Source: MWBF01 sp040772005 (lineage in GTDB: Bacteria > Chloroflexota > Anaerolineae > CG2-30-64-16). From it: DNA of 17,460 nt. The position numbers and the translations under genes were made by a program. Below the pieces are notes generated by a model. That model was not told the DNA's origin. It saw nothing but the letters and a program-made list of their open reading frames with translations, and made no database searches. This document shows, piece by piece, positions 14,273 through 17,460 of this stretch (positions within the stretch are counted from its first letter, which is position 1; the number at the start of each line of letters is the position of its first letter). Location: assembly GCA_040772005.1 (NCBI GenBank), contig JAXGYZ010000019.1, forward strand, positions 1-17,460. Direction: 5' to 3'.

Positions 14273-15301
14273 ATGGGACCTGACACACAAAGTACCCAAC
14301 GGGCCATCCCGCCCGATTTGCAGGCCGCCCGGCACGCGGCTGCGTTCAGCGAGCTGACCGGCTATGGCTGGCTACGACTGTTGGGCCGCGACCGACTGGA
14401 CCTGCTGAACCGGCTCTCAACAAACGATCTGCGCAAGCTGGCCGCGGGCGAGGGCCTGCCAAGCGTGCTCACCAGCCCGGTGGGCCGCGTCATGGCCCTC
14501 ATGCTCGTCTACGCGGGCAGGGAGTCACTCCAGGTACGGCTTATGCCTGGGCAGGCGCAGCGCATCACGCGCTATCTGTCTAGCATGATCTTCTTCCAGG
14601 ACGCGGTCGAGGTGGCCGACCTGACCGGGACGACCGCTCAGTTTGCACTGTATGGCCCGCAGTCCGGCGACCTGCTGGGCCGCCTGACCGGGCTCGCGCT
14701 CGACCCCATGGCGGAGTACGGCTGGCGCGACGGCACGCTTGCGGGCGCGGACGTCAGCATTCATCGCGGGGGGCCGCTCGAAGCCTGGGAGTGGACGGTC
14801 GTCACGGACCTGACCCAGCAGCAGGAGGTGCAGGCGGCGCTGGGCAGCGGAGCCGTGCAGCTTACAACCGAGACCGCCGAGCTGCTGCGCATCGAGGCAG
14901 GCATCCCGGCCTGGGGCCGCGAGCTGAGCGACCAGGTGACGCCGCTGGAGACGGGCCTGCTGCCTGCCATTAGTTTCCGCAAGGGCTGCTACACGGGCCA
15001 GGAAGTCATCGCGCGGCAGACGAACTACGACAAGGTGACACGTAACCTCGTCGGGTTACTCTTCGATGCCGCGCCGCCAGGCGCGCCGGACAGCGGCGCG
15101 CCGTGGCAGGTGCACGGACCGGGCCGCGGCGGATTTGTCGGCAGCGCGACCTACTCACCCGACCGCGACCGGATGATTGCGCTGGCCGTCGTCCCGCGCG
15201 AGCTGGCCCAGCCGGGTACGGCCGTCGAGGTCACACACGGCGAAAGGACTTATCGTGCGACGGTGAACGGGCTGCCGTTCGCAATTACGAATGACGAATG
15301 A
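14273..15301 (+). CDS. ygfZ: YgfZ/GcvT-like folate-binding protein
   Basis: 342 residues with the GcvT-like fold and the YgfZ signature KGCYTGQEVIARQ (Lys237-Gly-Cys239-Tyr). This sets it apart from the glycine-cleavage T protein. YgfZ family members bind tetrahydrofolate and support Fe-S cluster enzymes, including the radical-SAM tRNA methylthiotransferase MiaB. The ATG at 14273 follows AGGTG and an extended -10 promoter; the frame stays open from 14150, but that part lies before the predicted transcript start. Its stop overlaps the lipM start (ATGA). The last residues, AITNDE, come from a heptamer repeat. Pairing with lipM makes sense because lipoyl synthase is an Fe-S enzyme (inference). 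Confidence 0.88.
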   Translation: MGPDTQSTQRAIPPDLQAARHAAAFSELTGYGWLRLLGRDRLDLLNRLSTNDLRKLAAGEGLPSVLTSPVGRVMALMLVYAGRESLQVRLMPGQAQRITRYLSSMIFFQDAVEVADLTGTTAQFALYGPQSGDLLGRLTGLALDPMAEYGWRDGTLAGADVSIHRGGPLEAWEWTVVTDLTQQQEVQAALGSGAVQLTTETAELLRIEAGIPAWGRELSDQVTPLETGLLPAISFRKGCYTGQEVIARQTNYDKVTRNLVGLLFDAAPPGAPDSGAPWQVHGPGRGGFVGSATYSPDRDRMIALAVVPRELAQPGTAVEVTHGERTYRATVNGLPFAITNDE

Positions 15302-15311
15302 TGAATTGCGC
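15284..15311. repeat. Heptamer repeat across the ygfZ-lipM junction
   Basis: Successive seven-base units ATTACGA, ATGACGA, ATGATGA and ATTGCGC cover the final codons and stop of ygfZ and the two candidate ATG codons of lipM (15298 and 15301). Confidence 0.7.
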
Positions 15312-16161
15312 ATCCGGACCCAATCTTCAATCTTCAATCTTCAATCTTCAATCGTCATGGCGGCTCCTGCGGCACGGACATGCGACCGGCGCGGAGAACA
15401 TGGCGGTGGATGAGGCGATTGCCCAGGGCATCGCAGAGGGTGTTTCGCCGCCCACACTGCGCTTCTACGGCTGGACGCCGCCCTGCGTGTCGCTCGGACG
15501 CAACCAACAGGTCCACGGTATCGATCTGGCCGCCTGCGCAGAACGCGGGTACGACATCGTCCGGCGGCCCACGGGCGGCCGCGCGATCCTGCACACCGAT
15601 GAGCTGACATACAGCATCGCGGCCTCGCCTGACCACCCGCTGATGGCCGGGCTGGTGCTCGACGCGTATCTGCGCATCAGTCGCGGGCTGGTCGCGGGCC
15701 TGCGCCGACTGGGCATCACAGCGGAGGAAGCGCCCGGCAGCAACCGGGCCGGGCCGGATGTATCCGCGGCCTGCTTCGAGGTTCCGTCAGCATACGAAAT
15801 CACCGCAGGCGGGCGCAAGATCCTGGGCAGCGCGCAGGCGCGCCGCGCCAAATCCGTCCTGCAGCACGGCTCGCTGCCGCTGGTGGGCGACGTCGCGCGT
15901 GTGGTAGATTGCCTGGCGTTTGCCGATCCCGCCGAGCGCGAGGCGCTCCGCCGCTCGCTGGCCGAGCACGCGACCACCCTCGAGCAGGTCACCGGGCGGC
16001 AGGTGGGATATGAAGAAGCGATGGAGGCTCTCATCGCTGGGGTGGCCGAGACACTGGAGCTGGATCTCGTGCCCGGTGAGCTGACCGAACAGGAGCGGGC
16101 GTGGACGGCGGAGCTGCTGCGCGAGAAGTACGCTGCTGAAGCGTGGACCCGGCGCGTTTAG
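15298..16161 (+). CDS. lipM: LipM-type octanoyltransferase (lipoate protein ligase family)
   Basis: 287 residues of the BPL/LplA/LipB superfamily: AENMAVDEA, RFYGWTPPCVSLGRNQ, RRPTGGRAILHTDELTYSI, then SAACFEVPSAYEI with candidate catalytic Cys159, and GGRKILGSAQARR. The Cys in ACFE and the absence of LplA-style ATP-binding extensions point to LipM, which moves octanoyl groups from acyl carrier protein to lipoyl domains. A lipoate ligase role remains possible. Residues about 9-20 (NLQSSIFNLQSS) are encoded by five AATCTTC-like heptamers, and conserved sequence begins at WRLLRHG. No other ATG, GTG or TTG in frame lies between the repeat and the domain. So the overlapping ATG at 15298 or 15301 is the only likely start, unless translation is reached in another way. 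Confidence 0.87.
   Translation: MMNCASGPNLQSSIFNLQSSWRLLRHGHATGAENMAVDEAIAQGIAEGVSPPTLRFYGWTPPCVSLGRNQQVHGIDLAACAERGYDIVRRPTGGRAILHTDELTYSIAASPDHPLMAGLVLDAYLRISRGLVAGLRRLGITAEEAPGSNRAGPDVSAACFEVPSAYEITAGGRKILGSAQARRAKSVLQHGSLPLVGDVARVVDCLAFADPAEREALRRSLAEHATTLEQVTGRQVGYEEAMEALIAGVAETLELDLVPGELTEQERAWTAELLREKYAAEAWTRRV
15322..15356. repeat. Heptanucleotide array (AATCTTC) in the 5' end of lipM
   Basis: Four perfect AATCTTC units (15322-15349) are followed by the variant AATCGTC (15350-15356). The unit length is not a multiple of three, so gain or loss of one unit changes the frame between the start codon and the conserved LipM domain. Confidence 0.92.
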
Positions 16162-16187
16162 CCACACGAAAAGACAAAGGCCAGGTC

Positions 16188-16242
16188 ACCACGGAATACA
16201 CGGACCACGCGGAAAAATCAATCTCCGAGCTTCCGCGTGGTC
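16188..16242. repeat. Dispersed repeat word plus 12-bp inverted repeat before the Nudix gene
   Basis: ACCACGGAATACAC (16188-16201) recurs inverted at 17184-17197. Next to it GACCACGCGGAA (16203-16214) and TTCCGCGTGGTC (16231-16242) are exact reverse complements 16 bases apart. The hairpin could end the ygfZ-lipM transcript, but no T-run follows. Confidence 0.65.
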
Positions 16243-16277
16243 TGCGGTCAAGCCTATTCTTCACACATCGAGGGAGT

Positions 16278-16733
16278 ATGCTGCCAATACGCGAATACCG
16301 TGCGGCCGGCGGGATTGTGCTGGATGACGCCGGGCAGGTGCTGTTGATCGAACGCTGGGTCACGCGCAACGGCAACCTCGTGTTCGAGATACGCCTGCCG
16401 AAGGGCCATGTCGAGCCGGGCGAGACGGACGCGGAGGCGGCCCTGCGTGAGACCTGCGAGGAAACGGGCTACTGCGGCCTGGAGATCACGGCGGACCTGG
16501 GCGCGGCCCTGACCGAGTGGACGAACGAGCGCGAGCACGTGCGCCGCACCGAGCACTACTATCTGATGCGCCTGACCGACCCGCAGCGCGGGCAGCCGCA
16601 GTTCGTGGCCGAAAACCCGGAGGAAGCGAGCTTCACGCCCCGCTGGGTGCCGAACCTGCCGGCTGCCGCGGCCGAGCTCACCTTCGATTCCGAGGCCGAG
16701 TTCGCCCGCCGCGCCTGCAATATCGAGAGTTGA
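16278..16733 (+). CDS. Nudix hydrolase
   Basis: 151 residues with a complete Nudix box: Gly43, Glu49, Arg57-Glu58, Glu61-Glu62 and Gly64, in GHVEPGETDAEAALRETCEE then TGY. The Nudix box chelates the metal that hydrolyses a nucleoside diphosphate linked to another group. The substrate is unknown; the body (RAAGGIVLDDAGQVLLIERW) resembles housecleaning/MutT-like members, and the tail includes PRWVPNLPAAAAELTF. The frame is open from 16143, but that part is repeat sequence, so I choose ATG 16278. Its AGGGAG lies only one base from the ATG, too close for a normal ribosome site, so the exact start is uncertain. It may depend on translation from lipM, 116 bases upstream. Confidence 0.88.
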   Translation: MLPIREYRAAGGIVLDDAGQVLLIERWVTRNGNLVFEIRLPKGHVEPGETDAEAALRETCEETGYCGLEITADLGAALTEWTNEREHVRRTEHYYLMRLTDPQRGQPQFVAENPEEASFTPRWVPNLPAAAAELTFDSEAEFARRACNIES

Positions 16734-16740
16734 AAGTTCA

Positions 16741-16791
16741 CAGGTTGCAGGTTCCAGGTTGCGCCCTTCAAGCTCGTAACCTGCAACCTGC
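16741..16791. repeat. Heptamer arrays in inverted orientation between Nudix gene and DUF503 gene
   Basis: CAGGTTG, CAGGTTC and CAGGTTG (16741-16761) face AACCTGC, AACCTGC (16778-16791). Of these, 13 bases at 16741-16753 are the exact reverse complement of 16778-16790, with 24 bases between. The transcript would carry a strong hairpin just before the DUF503 ribosome site. Confidence 0.8.
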
Positions 16792-16818
16792 AACATTCAA
16801 ACCTGCCACCGGAGAATC

Positions 16819-17106
16819 ATGGCAAGCGTCGGCTTACTCACCCTCGAAATCTACATCCCCGGCGTCGGCTCGCTGAAGGAGAAGCGCGGGATCATCAAGC
16901 CGATCATCGCGCGCATCCGGCACGAGTTCAACGTCTCGGTCGCGGAGATCGAGGACATGGATCAGCTCGGCCATATGGTTATCGGCGTGGCCGCGGTATC
17001 GGCCAGCGCGGATTATGTCCACGGGCTGCTCGAACGCGTGGCTGACAGCATTGCCGCGTGGCGGCTGGACGCCGAGCTGATGGATTACACGATCGAGATG
17101 CTGTGA
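16819..17106 (+). CDS. ylxP: DUF503/YlxP family protein
   Basis: 95 residues, the normal length for DUF503. Typical segments are VGLLTLEIYIPGVGSLKEKRGIIKP (shown by its parts VGLLTLEIYIPG and SLKEKRGIIKPI), RIRHEFNVSVAEIEDMDQ, and a late IAAWRLDAELMDYTIEML. The family is a small alpha/beta protein linked to translation in Firmicutes, where ylxP sits between infB and rbfA; its role is not firmly established. Here it is not beside infB. The ATG at 16819 has GGAG four bases upstream. It lies 85 bases after the Nudix gene, beyond a heptamer hairpin. Confidence 0.9.
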   Translation: MASVGLLTLEIYIPGVGSLKEKRGIIKPIIARIRHEFNVSVAEIEDMDQLGHMVIGVAAVSASADYVHGLLERVADSIAAWRLDAELMDYTIEML

Positions 17107-17124
17107 GTGAGGCTTTGCCTCACT
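17106..17124. terminator. Hairpin after the DUF503 gene
   Basis: AGTGAGGC-TTT-GCCTCACT is a perfect 8-bp stem that begins at the last base of the DUF503 stop codon. A near copy, GTCAGGC-TGC-GCCTCAC, follows at about 17149-17165. The gap is convergent, so a two-way terminator is plausible, though neither stem is followed by a T-run. Confidence 0.45.
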
Positions 17125-17183
17125 CCCTGGTGCGGCGGCACTCGCGGGTCAGGCTGCGCCTCACCGTGACTGCTGTGTGTTCT

Positions 17184-17197
17184 GTGTATTCCGTGGT
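17184..17197. repeat. Inverted copy of the ACCACGGAATACAC word
   Basis: GTGTATTCCGTGGT is the exact reverse complement of 16188-16201. Around it, TGTGTGTTCTGTG resembles the same low-complexity family. It lies in the gap between the DUF503 and EamA genes. Confidence 0.65.
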
Positions 17198-17215
17198 TCT
17201 ATTGAGGCCGTCCAC

Positions 17216-17460
17216 TCACAGCAGAATCATCAACGCCACCCCGGACATGGCGACCAGCGTCCCCAGGACCGCGCGCAACGAGACGCGCTCCTTGAACACC
17301 AGCGGCACCAGCGGCAACGAGATCACGGGCGTCATCGCAATCAGGGTGGACGCGATGCCGACCCGCGCGGCCTGCACCGCAATCAGCGACAGCCAGACGC
17401 CCAGAAATGGGCCGACAAAGGATCCAACCAGGATGGCCTGTGCCGCGCGACGGTCGGCCC
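17216..17460 (-). CDS. EamA/DMT family transporter, C-terminal part (cut by window end)
   Basis: Eighty codons and a TGA stop can be read on the minus strand from the window edge; the start lies outside. The hydrophobic sequence includes ILVGSFVGPFLGVWLSLIAV, ARVGIASTLIAMTPVISLPL, VFKERVSLRAVLGTLVAM and a final helix ending in MILL. The pattern A..G.AS.L.A..PV...L......ER is characteristic of the second EamA domain of drug/metabolite exporters, whose last helices these would be. Substrate unknown. It converges with the DUF503 gene across a 109-base gap with hairpins and a dispersed repeat. Confidence 0.82.
   Translation of the reverse strand, partial: ADRRAAQAILVGSFVGPFLGVWLSLIAVQAARVGIASTLIAMTPVISLPLVPLVFKERVSLRAVLGTLVAMSGVALMILL

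Noticed and set aside
16143..16277. Longer N-terminus of the Nudix protein
   Set aside because: It would translate the dispersed repeat and hairpin region and overlaps the end of lipM; the family core starts at MLPIREYRAAGG.

Overview
The window reads as a high-GC bacterial chromosome segment. It most likely comes from the phylum Chloroflexota (Anaerolineae-like). That is an inference from several traits: a PstS lipoprotein with a Pro/Ala/Thr-rich tandem-repeat linker behind a lipobox, a LipM-type octanoyltransferase beside YgfZ, a DUF503 protein, and intergenic gaps filled with short tandem repeats. No rRNA, tRNA, CRISPR array, prophage or insertion sequence was seen. No stretch longer than about 230 bases lacks a gene.

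Layout. (1) 9-1213, minus: a small flavodoxin and a shortened FTR1-type iron permease. Each has its own convincing promoter region: a TTGTCT-N17-TATAAT promoter with an upstream 28-bp palindrome for the flavodoxin, and a CRP/FNR-type operator placed at about -41.5 for the permease. (2) 1323-6387, minus: a complete phosphate uptake operon transcribed pstS-pstC-pstA-pstB-phoU. Strong hairpins lie between pstS and pstC, and an 11-bp-phased array of TTAAcc-like hexamers (a candidate PHO box) lies upstream of pstS. (3) 6614-6886, plus: a 90-residue protein resembling an HMA domain without CxxC, divergent from pstS. (4) 6858-9657, minus: a phoB-phoR two-component pair with a short-chain dehydrogenase overlapping phoR by ATGA. 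(5) 9805-12748, minus: a P1/DmpA-family autoprocessing peptidase, a GH13 alpha-glucosidase and a 65-residue protein that shares the glucosidase promoter. (6) 12814-14094, minus: coaBC for coenzyme A synthesis, carrying a 60-bp in-frame low-complexity insertion. (7) 14273-17106, plus: ygfZ, lipM, a Nudix hydrolase and a DUF503/YlxP protein. (8) 17216 to the window end, minus: the C-terminal part of an EamA/DMT transporter, convergent with the previous cluster.

How the parts work together. PhoR/PhoB would sense phosphate limitation with the help of PhoU and PstSCAB, and PhoB would act at the hexamer array before pstS. YgfZ (Fe-S/folate-linked) and LipM (lipoyl cofactor assembly) are translationally overlapped and both serve cofactor maturation.

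The most unusual aspect is a set of heptanucleotide and related short tandem repeats, plus long inverted repeats, in the right half of the window. They fill gaps and also enter genes. One array of AATCTTC units sits inside the 5' end of lipM, where a change in copy number would shift the reading frame. Another low-complexity stretch interrupts the CoaC domain in frame.
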